Source of the DNA: Bacteroidales bacterium | Lineage (GTDB): Bacteria; Bacteroidota; Bacteroidia; Bacteroidales; Bacteroidaceae | Length of the DNA stretch: 64,000 nucleotides | Direction: 5' to 3' | NCBI GenBank assembly: GCA_024690405.1 | Contig: JAILCU010000109.1 | Location: 1-64,000 of the forward strand | Shown here: piece after piece, positions 34,751 to 43,755 of the stretch | Numbering within the stretch: position 1 is the stretch's first letter | Layout: each line of letters starts with the position of its first letter | Made by a program: the position numbers and the translations under genes | Notes under the pieces: model-generated | What the model saw: only the letters and a program-made list of their open reading frames with translations | Database searches by the model: none | Told to the model about the DNA's origin: nothing

Positions 34751-37700
34751 ATTGTAATCTCCGCATCCTTTCCGCCCTCTTCCCACCAGACCCTGATCTC
34801 ACGCTGTTCCCCGGGCATGAGGGTGATGTAATTGTCGCTGTAGACGACGGGAAGAACCTGTTCTCCTGCGGCATTCTTGAGGTTCAGACGGAGGAAGGGT
34901 GCGGGCACCTGACTGCGGTTATGCAGACGCACGACGGCCGATCGGCGCCCCTGTTCATCGGGACTGCAGAGGGTGGTGGTGAGGTGTACGTCGGCCTGCG
35001 GCAGGGTGTTGAGGGCCTGGTAGTTGCCTTCCTCGCGACCCATGATATAGGTGTTCTCCGAGACGAGGGTCTTAGCGCCGTCGCGGGTTTCGTGCAGCGT
35101 CAGCCGCAGGAAATAGACATCGGAGGGCACCTCGGGAAGCAACCCCGCAAGGGTGAGCCAAGCGAGGGTGGTGTCGTTGCCACTGTCGAGCGTAGCGCGC
35201 TGGCGGCAGACGCGGCGTCCGTAGAGGTCATAGACCTCGGCGGTAGCCCTGACGCAGGGATGTGCTCCGGCATAGCGGTTGACAATCTCTATGCTGTCGG
35301 TGAGGGCGTTGTATTGGATATGGAGGGGTTCACAGGCTTTCTTGGTGCCGAAATAGGCAGCGGTGGGGTCGAAATAGTAGTCGTAGGTCTGCCACACCAT
35401 CGAGGGCCAGCAGGGATGACTCATCCAGATAAGCAGGCCGGCACGGTGGCGGCTGGTGGACTCGAACATGGCGCGGTAGCCGTTGTAGTTGATGAGTTGG
35501 GCGCGGCGTGTAAAGCTCCGTGCCGAGACAGGCCGTTCGCCGAAGGCCCTGTTCACGAGGCTGTTGAATTCGCGGGCGCGCTGGGCGCCGTCGAGGGTGT
35601 AGTCGTGCTGTCCCCATTGTTTGGACTGCGGCCACAGGGCACCGGGGTAGAGGGTGCGTTCAAGGCTTTCAATGTTCATCACGGCGGGCATGCCCCGCTC
35701 CGTATGGATCTTGCCTGACTGCCGCTGGAAATAGACGCGGGCGGGTTGGGCGCTGTAGGGCCCGTGGCCCGTGACACCGCCGTCGGCCGAACTGGAGAGA
35801 TAGGCGAGGCCCGGGGCATAGTGCGCCACCATGTCGCGGAGGGCCTTGTCGAGCGTAGGGGACGGGAAGCCCTCGTTGCGGCCGCAGTAGATGGCGATGC
35901 TGGGATGGCGCCGCATGCGCAAGAGATAATCGCGGGCATTGTCGGTGAAAAGGGTCTCGTCGTAGGGGTCAGGACCGTCGGCGGGGTTGGCGAGCCAGAA
36001 GTCCTGCCAGATCATCAGGCCGAGGCTGTCGCAGGCTTCGTAGAAATCTTCGTCGCCGATCATGCCCACCCAGTTGCGGATCATGGTGCAATGCATGTCG
36101 CGGTGGTAGCCCACGGCGATGTCATACTCGCGGCGGCGGTAGCAGAGGTTGTGCTCGTCCATGCCCCAGTTGCCGCCCATAGGCACGAAGTGGCGCCCGT
36201 TGATGCGGATGAGCAGACTGTCGGCGGGGCGCTCGTAGCTCATCTCGCGAAGGCCGGCTTTGTAGGTGAGGGAGTGAGTGCTGGAGGTATTGAACGAGAA
36301 GCCGGCATCGTAGCGGTAGGGTTCGCCATAGCCGTTGGGCCACCAGAGGCGGAAGTCGGGCGAGACCAGCTGGGGGTAGTCGGCAGGCAGGAAGGTGAAT
36401 TCTTCGGTGGCATGGGGGGCGAGGGTCACTTCGCGCTCGAAGTGTACGGTGCCGATCCATCCGTGGAGGATGCCGTGGAGGGGCTCTGCAGTGAGGTTGC
36501 GGGCCACGACAGAGGGTGTTACTTCAATATTGGGGGCAGCAGAGGCGGCGGTGCCTACGGGGGCGGCGTCCGCGATATGGGTGCGCACGTAGGGGTCGCT
36601 GAGCTGTATGCCGTCGTGGGTGGTGAGATACACTTCGTTCCAGATGCCCGCATTGCGCCCGCGCACGGTGGTGATCCAGTCCCATCCGATGGAGGCGTGG
36701 AAGGTGGGATTGTCGGCGCCGAGGATGCCTCCGTTGAACTGTGTGGTGTTGGCGTCTTTCTCCTTCACAACGCCGAAATGCTCGTTGCAGATGATTTCCA
36801 CGGCCAGCACGTTGCGCCCCGGCCGCAGATGGTCCGTGACGTCGAAATCGCCGCGCATGAAGGCGCCCTCCACGCGGCCCAGGCGTTGTCCGTTGATGAA
36901 GACGTTGGCTTTCCAGTTGATGCCGTCGAAGTGCAGGCGCTGCTGTGCCCCGCTGCGGAGCAGGTCGTCGGTGACGTCGAATTCACGGCGGTACCAGAAG
37001 TTGGAGCGGAAAAACGATTCGGAGATCTGTTCGGCATTGTCGCCATAGTTGGGATGGGGCACGGCGCCGATGTTGACATAGGACATCAGTGCGGTGGCGG
37101 GTACGGTGGCCCATATCCAACCTGTGGTGTCGAAGCCTTGTGTGGCTACGGTCTCGCCCGTGGCATGCACCTCCGAGGCGCGTTGCAGCTGCCAGGGGCC
37201 TCCGTTGAGCGGCAGGAGGTTGTCGGCGACCGGACGCTCTGCCTCGCGTGGGGTGATCACAGTGCCTCCGGTGCCCCACACCTCCAACTCGCGCAGGGCA
37301 TAGCAACCTGCAGCGCCGGCTTCCTGCATCACCAGGGTGACGTAGCGCCCGTCGGCCGAGACGATGGGGTGCCACCGGCGCGGCTCATGGTACCAGTGGG
37401 GCACGATGCGTTCTACGCAGGCGGGTGCACCGAGGTCCACGCAGAGCCACTGCGGTCCTCCGCCATTGCTCATCCACATGCTGCAGAACTGCTGAGAGGG
37501 CTGCGCCCACACTTCCCGCCCGGCGGCATCGAAGAAATGCAGGTCGTGGATGTCCCAATGCACGGCGCCTTCCATCCTGAGACAGAGACGCAGATGCCCG
37601 AAGGCCTCGGGGCTGACGCTGTCGAGGGGCAGGGTGAGGTCCAGGTTGCGGGCAGGCAGGTAGTCGTTGCCGGTCTGCTTGTTGGGGTCGGCATGCAGTT

Positions 37701-38325
37701 TGTAGGTCATGGCCTTGCCGGGGAGGCCGTCGCCCGATGCCGCAGCGATGGTGGTCCAGTGGGTGCCGTCGGCCGAGACCTGTGCTTCGATGTTGTAGCC
37801 ATGGCGGGCGGCATCGCTGCGGTAGGCCACGCGGGCGTCGAGGCGGATGGAGCGCGCGGGCAGGGCAAAGGGGCCGCTCCAGTCATAGCGCAGCCACGTC
37901 GTGTCGCCCATTAGGATCTGACGGGAATAGGGACCGCCGTCAAGCGTCCACTCTGCCTCGCGACGGGGAAGGGCACCGGCAGGAGTGGACACGGTGAGCA
38001 CCGAGGGACGCGTGGCATCGCAGATGCCGTCGGTGACCAGGTGCGCCGTGAGGTTGTAGTCGATGGCGGAAGAGGCTGTAGCGGTACGGTGGAGGGCAAG
38101 ATTATGATAGAGGACGTATGGGGATGGCCCGCAGGGCCCCCCTTTCGTCTCCCGAGGGGGACACGGTTGTGTGGAGGACGGGACGGAATAGGCTGGAGTG
38201 GGGAGGGAAAGAAATAGACAGAGGAGGGAGAAGAGGAGAATAGAGAAGGGACGGTATGGATGCGAAAGAAGAAAATGAAGGGTAAGAGTTCGGAGGATGG
38301 TTGGGGGTATGGCGGTACGGTTCAT
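34729..38325 (-). CDS. GH2 family exo-glycosidase (exo-beta-glucosaminidase-like) with discoidin-like modules
   Basis: 1198 residues from ATG 38325 (ATG 38328 equally possible); the promoter box at 38365-38372 excludes the longer frame. After a hydrophobic signal (PFSILLFSLLCLFLSLPTPAYS) come two discoidin/F5-8-like modules (about 75-265 and 275-355), the GH2 sugar-binding domain (from about 375; WYRREFDV, WKANVFINGQRLG), an Ig-like domain and the GH2 barrel. Glu818 in IAIYCGRNEGFPSP is the expected acid/base and Glu876 in GKIHTERGMPAV the expected nucleophile. The HASIGWDWITTVRGRNAGIWNEV stretch resembles GH2 exo-beta-D-glucosaminidases/mannosidases more than LacZ-type enzymes (family knowledge; needs alignment). 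It is divergent from the GH29-GH3 fusion with a matching promoter. Signal peptide suggests periplasm. Confidence 0.85.
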   Translation of the reverse strand: MNRTAIPPTILRTLTLHFLLSHPYRPFSILLFSLLCLFLSLPTPAYSVPSSTQPCPPRETKGGPCGPSPYVLYHNLALHRTATASSAIDYNLTAHLVTDGICDATRPSVLTVSTPAGALPRREAEWTLDGGPYSRQILMGDTTWLRYDWSGPFALPARSIRLDARVAYRSDAARHGYNIEAQVSADGTHWTTIAAASGDGLPGKAMTYKLHADPNKQTGNDYLPARNLDLTLPLDSVSPEAFGHLRLCLRMEGAVHWDIHDLHFFDAAGREVWAQPSQQFCSMWMSNGGGPQWLCVDLGAPACVERIVPHWYHEPRRWHPIVSADGRYVTLVMQEAGAAGCYALRELEVWGTGGTVITPREAERPVADNLLPLNGGPWQLQRASEVHATGETVATQGFDTTGWIWATVPATALMSYVNIGAVPHPNYGDNAEQISESFFRSNFWYRREFDVTDDLLRSGAQQRLHFDGINWKANVFINGQRLGRVEGAFMRGDFDVTDHLRPGRNVLAVEIICNEHFGVVKEKDANTTQFNGGILGADNPTFHASIGWDWITTVRGRNAGIWNEVYLTTHDGIQLSDPYVRTHIADAAPVGTAASAAPNIEVTPSVVARNLTAEPLHGILHGWIGTVHFEREVTLAPHATEEFTFLPADYPQLVSPDFRLWWPNGYGEPYRYDAGFSFNTSSTHSLTYKAGLREMSYERPADSLLIRINGRHFVPMGGNWGMDEHNLCYRRREYDIAVGYHRDMHCTMIRNWVGMIGDEDFYEACDSLGLMIWQDFWLANPADGPDPYDETLFTDNARDYLLRMRRHPSIAIYCGRNEGFPSPTLDKALRDMVAHYAPGLAYLSSSADGGVTGHGPYSAQPARVYFQRQSGKIHTERGMPAVMNIESLERTLYPGALWPQSKQWGQHDYTLDGAQRAREFNSLVNRAFGERPVSARSFTRRAQLINYNGYRAMFESTSRHRAGLLIWMSHPCWPSMVWQTYDYYFDPTAAYFGTKKACEPLHIQYNALTDSIEIVNRYAGAHPCVRATAEVYDLYGRRVCRQRATLDSGNDTTLAWLTLAGLLPEVPSDVYFLRLTLHETRDGAKTLVSENTYIMGREEGNYQALNTLPQADVHLTTTLCSPDEQGRRSAVVRLHNRSQVPAPFLRLNLKNAAGEQVLPVVYSDNYITLMPGEQREIRVWWEEGGKDAEITIDPLKTP

Positions 38326-38349
38326 CATGAAAGGAGGGGGAGGATAAGG

Positions 38350-38458
38350 GGTGAAACGATGGGGCAAAAGTAACATTTTTTTCTGGGTGCAACGCTTTTT
38401 ATGGCAGAAAATTTCTGAGGGTCGGCAGAAAATGCTACTTTTGGGGCATCGTTTCATC
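38350..38458. promoter_or_regulatory. Mirror-image divergent promoters of the GH2 and GH29-GH3 genes
   Basis: Minus-strand TACTTTTG (38365-38372) and plus-strand TACTTTTG (38436-38443) are both exact -7 boxes. The sequence around them is a 25-base inverted repeat (38350-38374 against 38434-38458, 20 matches), including the early leader ATCGTTTCA on both sides; the spacer is 59 bases. The three central mismatches exchange GGG for CCC. Both genes should share one regulator. Confidence 0.75.
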
Positions 38459-38477
38459 ATTTACCCTACTCCACGTT

Positions 38478-41400
38478 ATGCGAAAGTGTGCTCTCCTGCG
38501 TTCTCTCTGTATGCTGCTGGCGGCCGGTGCCGTGTGCCTCCAGGCTACGGCCCGCACCGCGCCGTCCGACAGTCTCCTTCCTGCTCCCCTCCCGCCGCTG
38601 CCTACGCCGCAACAGGTGACGTGGCAGCAGATGGAGACGTATGCCTTCATTCATTTCGGGCCCAACACCTTCGGCGACCGCGAATGGGGCTACGGCGATG
38701 CGCCAGCCTCCACGTTCAATCCCGCCCGACTCGACTGCGACCAGTGGGTGCGGGTGCTCAAGGCTGCAGGCATGAAGGGCGTCATCATCACTGCCAAGCA
38801 CCACGACGGCTTCTGCCTCTGGCCCACGCGCTACACCGACTACAACGTACGCAACAGTCCCTGGCGCCAGGGCAAGGGCGACGTGGTGGGCGAGCTGGCT
38901 GCGGCGTGCCGTCGCCACGGACTGCGCATGGGGGTCTATCTCTCGCCGTGGGACCGCCACCAGGCCACCTACGGCACGCCGCTGTATGTGGAGTATTTCC
39001 ATGCCCAGCTCGAGGAACTGCTCACGGGCTACGGTCCTCTGTTCGAGGTGTGGTTCGACGGGGCCAACGGCGGCGACGGGTGGTATGGCGGGGCCTGCGA
39101 GACGCGGCAGATCGACCGGCGCAGCTACTATGACCTGCCGCGGGCTTTCGAGCGCGTGGCGGCACTGCAGCCCGGGGCCGTGATATTCAGCGACGGAGGG
39201 CCTGGCTGCCGGTGGGTGGGCAACGAACGCGGACATGCCAGTGCCACCAACTGGTCGTTCCTGCGCCGCGGCGAGGTTTACCCCGGCTACCCGCACTTCA
39301 GTGAGCTCACCGAGGGCCATGCCGACGGCGATATGTGGGTGGCGGCAGAGTGCGATGTCTCGATCCGTCCGGGATGGTTCTACCACCGCAGCGAAGACAC
39401 CCTGGTGAAGAGTGCCGACGAGCTGTGCGAGCTCTACTATCAGAGCGTGGGCCACAACGCTACGCTGCTGCTGAATTTCCCCGTCAACGACGAGGGCCTC
39501 ATCTCGCCCGCCGACTCGGCCCATGCCGTGGATTTCCACCGGCGCATCCTCGCTGAGCTGAGCAACAACCTGCTGCAGCGGGCCAGGGTGACGGCCTCAC
39601 CGGCTTCCAATGCCTCTTCCAAAACCTCTTCCAACGCCCTCACGAAAGCCCTCACAGGCGCCCTCACAGACGACGACTACTCCACCTTCTGGTCGGCCCC
39701 CGAGGGCAGCACGGCGGCCACGCTCACCTTCACGTTCCGGCGCCCGCAGGAGGTCAACCGCCTGCGCCTGCAGGAATATATTCCGCTAGGACAGCGCGTG
39801 CGGGCCTTTAAGTTGGAATATCTGTCTGACGAGGGGTGGCGCGACGTGCCCGTCGGCGAACCCACCACCACCATCGGCTACAAACGCCTGTTGCGCTTCT
39901 CCACTCTCCGCACACGGGCATTGCGCCTGACCGTCACCGACGCCCGCGGACCGGTGTGCCTCAGCGGAATAGGGGCCTACCGCGCTCCCGACAAGGTTTT
40001 CGATAAGGCTGGCGCAGAGGCTTCCGATAAGGCTGGCGCAGAGGCCCCCGCACCCTCCGACCCCGAGGAGCGCGTGGCGGCGATGCTGAAGGCGATGACG
40101 CTTCGCGAGAAGGTGGGACAGCTGCGCTGCGCCATGGCGTGGGACTACTACACCATCGATGCCCAGGGCCGCATCGCTCCCTCCGAGCGTTTCAAACGCG
40201 ACGTCGCCGACGGCAGCATCGGCATGCTCTGGGCCACCTTCAGGGCCGACCCGTGGACGCGCAAGACCATCGCCAACGGACTCTCTCCGCGCCAGGCGGC
40301 CGAGGCGGCCAACGTGCTGCAGCGCTATACCATCGAACACTCGCGGATGGGCATCCCGCTGCTCCTGGCCGAGGAAGCGCCGCACGGCCACATGGCCATC
40401 GGCACCACCGTCTTCCCCACCGGACTGGGCATGGCCGCCACGTGGTCTGAAGAGCTGATGGAACGGGCCGGGGAGGTCATTGCCAAGGAGATACGCCTGC
40501 AGGGCGCACACATCAGCTACGGACCCGTGCTCGACCTGGCTACAGACCCTCGGTGGTCGCGGGTGGAGGAGACGTTCGGCGAGGATCCTGTGCTCACCGC
40601 CGCACTGGGCGCTGCCATGGTGCGCGGACTGGGCAGCCGCGGGGCTTCGGCGCAGGGCGGCACACTGGCCACGCTGAAGCATTTCGTGGCGTACGGAAGC
40701 AGCGAGGGGGGACAGAACGGGGGACATACACAAATGGGCCCGCGCCAGCTGGCACAGCGCTTTCTGCCGCCTTTCAGGGAGGCGATAGAAGCGGGCGCCG
40801 CGGGGGTGATGACGGCGTATAATGCGGTCGATGCCGTGCCGTGTACGGCCAACGCTTCGCTGCTCACCGACGTGCTGCGCCGTGAGTGGGGCTTCAGCGG
40901 ACTCGTCGTGAGCGACCTCTATGCCATCGACGGACTGGCGGGCACGCACCACGTGGCCTCCGACCGCACCGGTGCCGCGGCTAAAGCGCTGCAGGCCGGC
41001 GTGGATATCGACCTTGGCGCCTCGGCCTATGCCCGCCTCGAGGAGGCCGTGGAGCAGGGGCTCGTGGGTCAGGCACAGCTCGACAGTGCCGTGGCGCGCG
41101 TACTGCGCCAGAAAATCGCTATGGGGCTCTTTGAACAGCCTTATGTGGACCCCGATTCCACGCGGCAGGTGCACAGCGCGGCCCACCGCCAGGTGGCGCT
41201 CGACGTGGCACGGGCCTCCGTCACGCTGCTGAAAAACGAACACGGCGTACTGCCGCTGCAGCCGTCCTCGCGCGTGCTGGTGTGCGGTCCCAATGCCGAC
41301 AACGTTTACAACCAACTCGGCGACTACACGGCACCGCAGCCCGAGGGCGCCGTCACAACGGTTCTCGCGGCCCTGCGGCAGAAGATGCCGACGCAGCAGG

Positions 41401-42293
41401 TAACGTATGTCAAAGGCTGCAGCGTGCGCGACACCGCCAGCAACCACATCGCTGAGGCCGTGGCGGCAGCACAGCAGGCCGATGTCATCGTGGCTTGCGT
41501 GGGGGGCTCCAGCGCACGGGATTTCCGCACCTCCTACGCCTCCACGGGCGCCGCTGCCACCACGTCAGCGCCCTCCGACATGGAGTGCGGCGAAGGCTTC
41601 GACCGCGCCTCGCTCGAACTCATGGGGCTGCAGCTGCCTCTGCTGCAAGCCTTGAAGGCCACAGGCAAACCGCTCGTGGTGGTCTATATCGAGGGACGTC
41701 CGCTCGACAAGCGATGGGCTGCAGAGCACGCCGACGCCCTCCTCACGGCCTACTATCCCGGCGAGGCCGGAGGCACCGCCGTTGCCGACGTGCTCCTGGG
41801 CGACTACAACCCCGCCGGACGCTTACCCGTGAGCACGCCCGCCACGGTGGGACAGCTGCCCGTGTACTACAACCGCATCGGCGTCCCCCACGACTATGTC
41901 GAAAGCTCCGCTCAGCCGCTGTATCCCTTCGGCTACGGCCTGAGCTACACCACCTTTGCCTACAGCCGTCTGCAGGCCGAGCCCGCCCCCGACGGTACCT
42001 ACAGCGTGAGCATCGATGTCACCAACACCGGCCAGCGCGACGGTGAGGAAGTGGTGCAGCTCTACCTGCGCCACGAAACGGCATCGGTGGCCATGCCCAG
42101 GAAACAGCTCAAAGCTTTCCGCCGAATCGCCGTTCCACGCGGCCAGACGCGCACCGTCTCGTTCGCCCTCCGTCCCGACGACTTCGCCATCGTCAACGAA
42201 CGCCTCCAGCGGGTGGTGGAGCCGGGCCTCTGCACCCTCTTCGTCGGAGACCAGAAAGTGCAGATACCTCTCCCCTCCCCCACTGACGAATGA
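38478..42293 (+). CDS. GH29 alpha-L-fucosidase fused to GH3 beta-glycosidase
   Basis: 1271-residue exported enzyme with two catalytic units. Signal peptide about 1-26. GH29 barrel 45-360: AFIHFGPNTFGDREWGYG, ITAKHHDGFCLWPT, YLSPWDR, and FEVWFDGANGG with nucleophile Asp194. Residues about 365-502 are a discoidin-like beta-sandwich (STFWSAPEGSTAATLTFTF, LQEYIPLGQRV). A linker with DKAGAEA repeated twice (about 509-523) leads to a complete GH3 enzyme (528-1271): PRWSRVEETFGEDP, LKHFVAYGSSEGGQNGG, VVSDLYAIDG with nucleophile Asp813, GEGFDRASLEL (candidate acid/base region), YPFGYGLSYTTF and a C-terminal fibronectin-III-like domain. GH29 and GH3 are usually separate genes. The fusion implies one substrate with fucose and a beta-linked sugar; which one is unknown. 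Confidence 0.9.
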   Translation: MRKCALLRSLCMLLAAGAVCLQATARTAPSDSLLPAPLPPLPTPQQVTWQQMETYAFIHFGPNTFGDREWGYGDAPASTFNPARLDCDQWVRVLKAAGMKGVIITAKHHDGFCLWPTRYTDYNVRNSPWRQGKGDVVGELAAACRRHGLRMGVYLSPWDRHQATYGTPLYVEYFHAQLEELLTGYGPLFEVWFDGANGGDGWYGGACETRQIDRRSYYDLPRAFERVAALQPGAVIFSDGGPGCRWVGNERGHASATNWSFLRRGEVYPGYPHFSELTEGHADGDMWVAAECDVSIRPGWFYHRSEDTLVKSADELCELYYQSVGHNATLLLNFPVNDEGLISPADSAHAVDFHRRILAELSNNLLQRARVTASPASNASSKTSSNALTKALTGALTDDDYSTFWSAPEGSTAATLTFTFRRPQEVNRLRLQEYIPLGQRVRAFKLEYLSDEGWRDVPVGEPTTTIGYKRLLRFSTLRTRALRLTVTDARGPVCLSGIGAYRAPDKVFDKAGAEASDKAGAEAPAPSDPEERVAAMLKAMTLREKVGQLRCAMAWDYYTIDAQGRIAPSERFKRDVADGSIGMLWATFRADPWTRKTIANGLSPRQAAEAANVLQRYTIEHSRMGIPLLLAEEAPHGHMAIGTTVFPTGLGMAATWSEELMERAGEVIAKEIRLQGAHISYGPVLDLATDPRWSRVEETFGEDPVLTAALGAAMVRGLGSRGASAQGGTLATLKHFVAYGSSEGGQNGGHTQMGPRQLAQRFLPPFREAIEAGAAGVMTAYNAVDAVPCTANASLLTDVLRREWGFSGLVVSDLYAIDGLAGTHHVASDRTGAAAKALQAGVDIDLGASAYARLEEAVEQGLVGQAQLDSAVARVLRQKIAMGLFEQPYVDPDSTRQVHSAAHRQVALDVARASVTLLKNEHGVLPLQPSSRVLVCGPNADNVYNQLGDYTAPQPEGAVTTVLAALRQKMPTQQVTYVKGCSVRDTASNHIAEAVAAAQQADVIVACVGGSSARDFRTSYASTGAAATTSAPSDMECGEGFDRASLELMGLQLPLLQALKATGKPLVVVYIEGRPLDKRWAAEHADALLTAYYPGEAGGTAVADVLLGDYNPAGRLPVSTPATVGQLPVYYNRIGVPHDYVESSAQPLYPFGYGLSYTTFAYSRLQAEPAPDGTYSVSIDVTNTGQRDGEEVVQLYLRHETASVAMPRKQLKAFRRIAVPRGQTRTVSFALRPDDFAIVNERLQRVVEPGLCTLFVGDQKVQIPLPSPTDE
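40002..40049 (+). repeat. 24-bp in-frame duplication in the GH29-GH3 linker
   Basis: GATAAGGCTGGCGCAGAGG occurs at 40002-40020 and 40026-40044. Its complement contains CTGCGCCAGCCT, the first 12 bases of the dispersed element seen at 34663 and 54390. Confidence 0.85.
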
Positions 42294-42316
42294 ACCGCGC
42301 CTGGGGGCGGCATACG

Positions 42317-42352
42317 AAAAAAGGAGGACTGACGGCCTGTCAATCCTCCTTT
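42317..42352. terminator. Bidirectional terminator between convergent genes
   Basis: AGGAGGACTGAC and GTCAATCCTCCT pair over 12 positions (one G-T) around a 5-base loop. On the minus strand a T6 run follows, ending the PAP2 transcript; on the plus strand there are three Ts after GH29-GH3. Confidence 0.85.
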
Positions 42353-42394
42353 CATGCTTTTCCTCTTTCCCGTTCTCCCCGCTTGCTGCAAGGG

Positions 42395-43123
42395 TCAGAA
42401 GGCGGCAAGGACGGCTACCGTCAGGAGCGTGACGAAGAAAGTGATCGGAAGGAGCCACACCTCCGCCGGGGCAAAGCCCTGGGGATGGGGTTGACTGCCG
42501 AAGGCAAGGGGCGAAGTGGCCTCGGGCGTAACGGGACGATGGAATAAGCGTTCCGCAAGAAAGCACATCAAACGATAAGACAGGTACCCGAAGAGCAGAC
42601 CCGCCACGGCGCCCGCCAGAATGTCGCCCGGATAGTGGAGTCCCAGATAAATGCGGGAGTAGCTGCTCAGACTCGCCCACAAAAAGATGGTGAGGACCGT
42701 GGGGAGGATGAGGTTCCAACGGAACGCCACGCGCCGCAGATAGAACGCGATGAAGGCAAAGGCCCCGAACGTGTTTGCGGCATGACTCGAGATGAAGCCA
42801 AACCTGCCGCCACGCCGCCCCTCAACGAGATCTACCAGACCTTCCAACACGGGCTCGTGGCTCGGACGGAAACGCTGGAAGAGGGGCTTGCAAAGGCTGC
42901 TGGCGAATTGGTCGCAGACGAGTATCACAAGCGCCAGGCACACCGCAAACAGGATGACCTCGCGCCAAGGCCGGGTGCGGAGCAAACAGACAAGCAGAAC
43001 TACAGTAATAGGGATCCAGGTGGAGGTACGCGTGACGTACGCCATCACCTGATCCAGCCACAGGCTGTCACTGCCGTTCAGCGCAAGCAGCAGACGCTGG
43101 TCGATATCGATAAGGAAGTCCAT
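42395..43123 (-). CDS. PAP2-family membrane phosphatase
   Basis: 242-residue inner-membrane lipid phosphatase. The three PAP2 motifs are present: KPLFQRFRP (KxxxxxxRP), SSHAAN (PSGH-like motif with SSH), and SRIYLGLHYPGD (SRxxxxxHxxxD), lying between about five to six membrane helices. Such enzymes act on undecaprenyl pyrophosphate, phosphatidylglycerophosphate or lipid A (substrate not decidable here). The start at 43123 follows a leader of about 160 bases made partly of 21-bp repeats, with a promoter box at 43290-43297. It is convergent with the fusion glycosidase. Confidence 0.92.
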   Translation of the reverse strand: MDFLIDIDQRLLLALNGSDSLWLDQVMAYVTRTSTWIPITVVLLVCLLRTRPWREVILFAVCLALVILVCDQFASSLCKPLFQRFRPSHEPVLEGLVDLVEGRRGGRFGFISSHAANTFGAFAFIAFYLRRVAFRWNLILPTVLTIFLWASLSSYSRIYLGLHYPGDILAGAVAGLLFGYLSYRLMCFLAERLFHRPVTPEATSPLAFGSQPHPQGFAPAEVWLLPITFFVTLLTVAVLAAF

Positions 43124-43165
43124 TGAGTGATGGGTTGTGGGCTAAGAGACGCAGGCCGTCATCGG

Positions 43166-43260
43166 TTCATCATCGGTGGTCATCAATTCATCATCGGTGG
43201 TCATCAATTCATCATCGGTGTTCATCAATTCATCATCGGCTCATCATTATTTCATCATTA
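43166..43260. repeat. 21-bp tandem repeat in the PAP2 leader
   Basis: Units beginning TTCATCATCGGTGGTCATCA start at 43166, 43187, 43208 and 43229 (last one diverging). The repeats lie between the PAP2 promoter and its start, so they are part of the mRNA leader. Confidence 0.93.
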
Positions 43261-43289
43261 TTTTGTCCGATTTCCCCTCAAATATGTCG

Positions 43290-43297
43290 CAAAGGTA
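43290..43297 (-). promoter_or_regulatory. -7 box of the PAP2 gene
   Basis: Minus-strand TACCTTTG; predicts a transcript leader of about 160 bases. Confidence 0.55.
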
Positions 43298-43419
43298 CAC
43301 ATTTATTTTATAATGTGATGCAAGAGGGGCAAAAAATGAGAGAAAAATGTGTGGGAGGAGGGGGCACGAAGCACGCGGAGGCTACGACGACCACGGATTG
43401 CACGGATGCCACGGATTTC

Positions 43420-43572
43420 TTTTTCACATATAATGGCCATGAATGGGCACATGGAATGGTCATGAATGCCTTTTTCACATGGAATGGCCGTCAATGGGCA
43501 CATGCAATGGTCATGAATGCCTTTTTCACATGGAATGGCCGTCAATGGGCACATGTAATGGTCATGAATAGC
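43420..43572. repeat. 51-bp tandem repeat, three copies
   Basis: Units start with TTTTTCACAT at 43420, 43471 and 43522. Each holds ATGG-CC/GT-AATGG half-repeats, giving an inner periodicity of about 20-25 bases (AATGGCC ... AATGGTCATGAATG). Confidence 0.93.
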
Positions 43573-43689
43573 AAAGAGGGTTCCCGCAGGGGAGCCCCCT
43601 CTTCTGCTGTTGTGTCCGGTGGGGACAAGGGTCTGTTTTCGGCGATGAACCGCCTCACGTGCCACACACATGCATTTTTATTCCTGTCC

Positions 43690-43736
43690 ACATGTGTGTT
43701 AGTGTGTTGGTGTGTTTGTGTGTTGGTGTGTGAAGA
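43690..43736. repeat. TG-rich microsatellite-like tract
   Basis: TGTGTGTTAGTGTGTTGG-type sequence, low complexity; no further function seen. Confidence 0.7.
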
Positions 43737-43755
43737 TGCAGCATCTTACGGCCTT

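Noticed and set aside
35746-37914. 722-residue frame opposite the GH2 gene
   Set aside because: Antisense shadow of GC-rich coding sequence; composition rich in Gly/Val/Ala without motifs, while the GH2 frame has full family signatures.
38326-38460. Longer GH2 start at 38460
   Set aside because: It lies upstream of the gene's own -7 box and would pass through the divergent promoter region.
39786-41447. 553-residue frame opposite the GH29-GH3 gene
   Set aside because: Antisense shadow; the fusion frame carries two sets of catalytic motifs.
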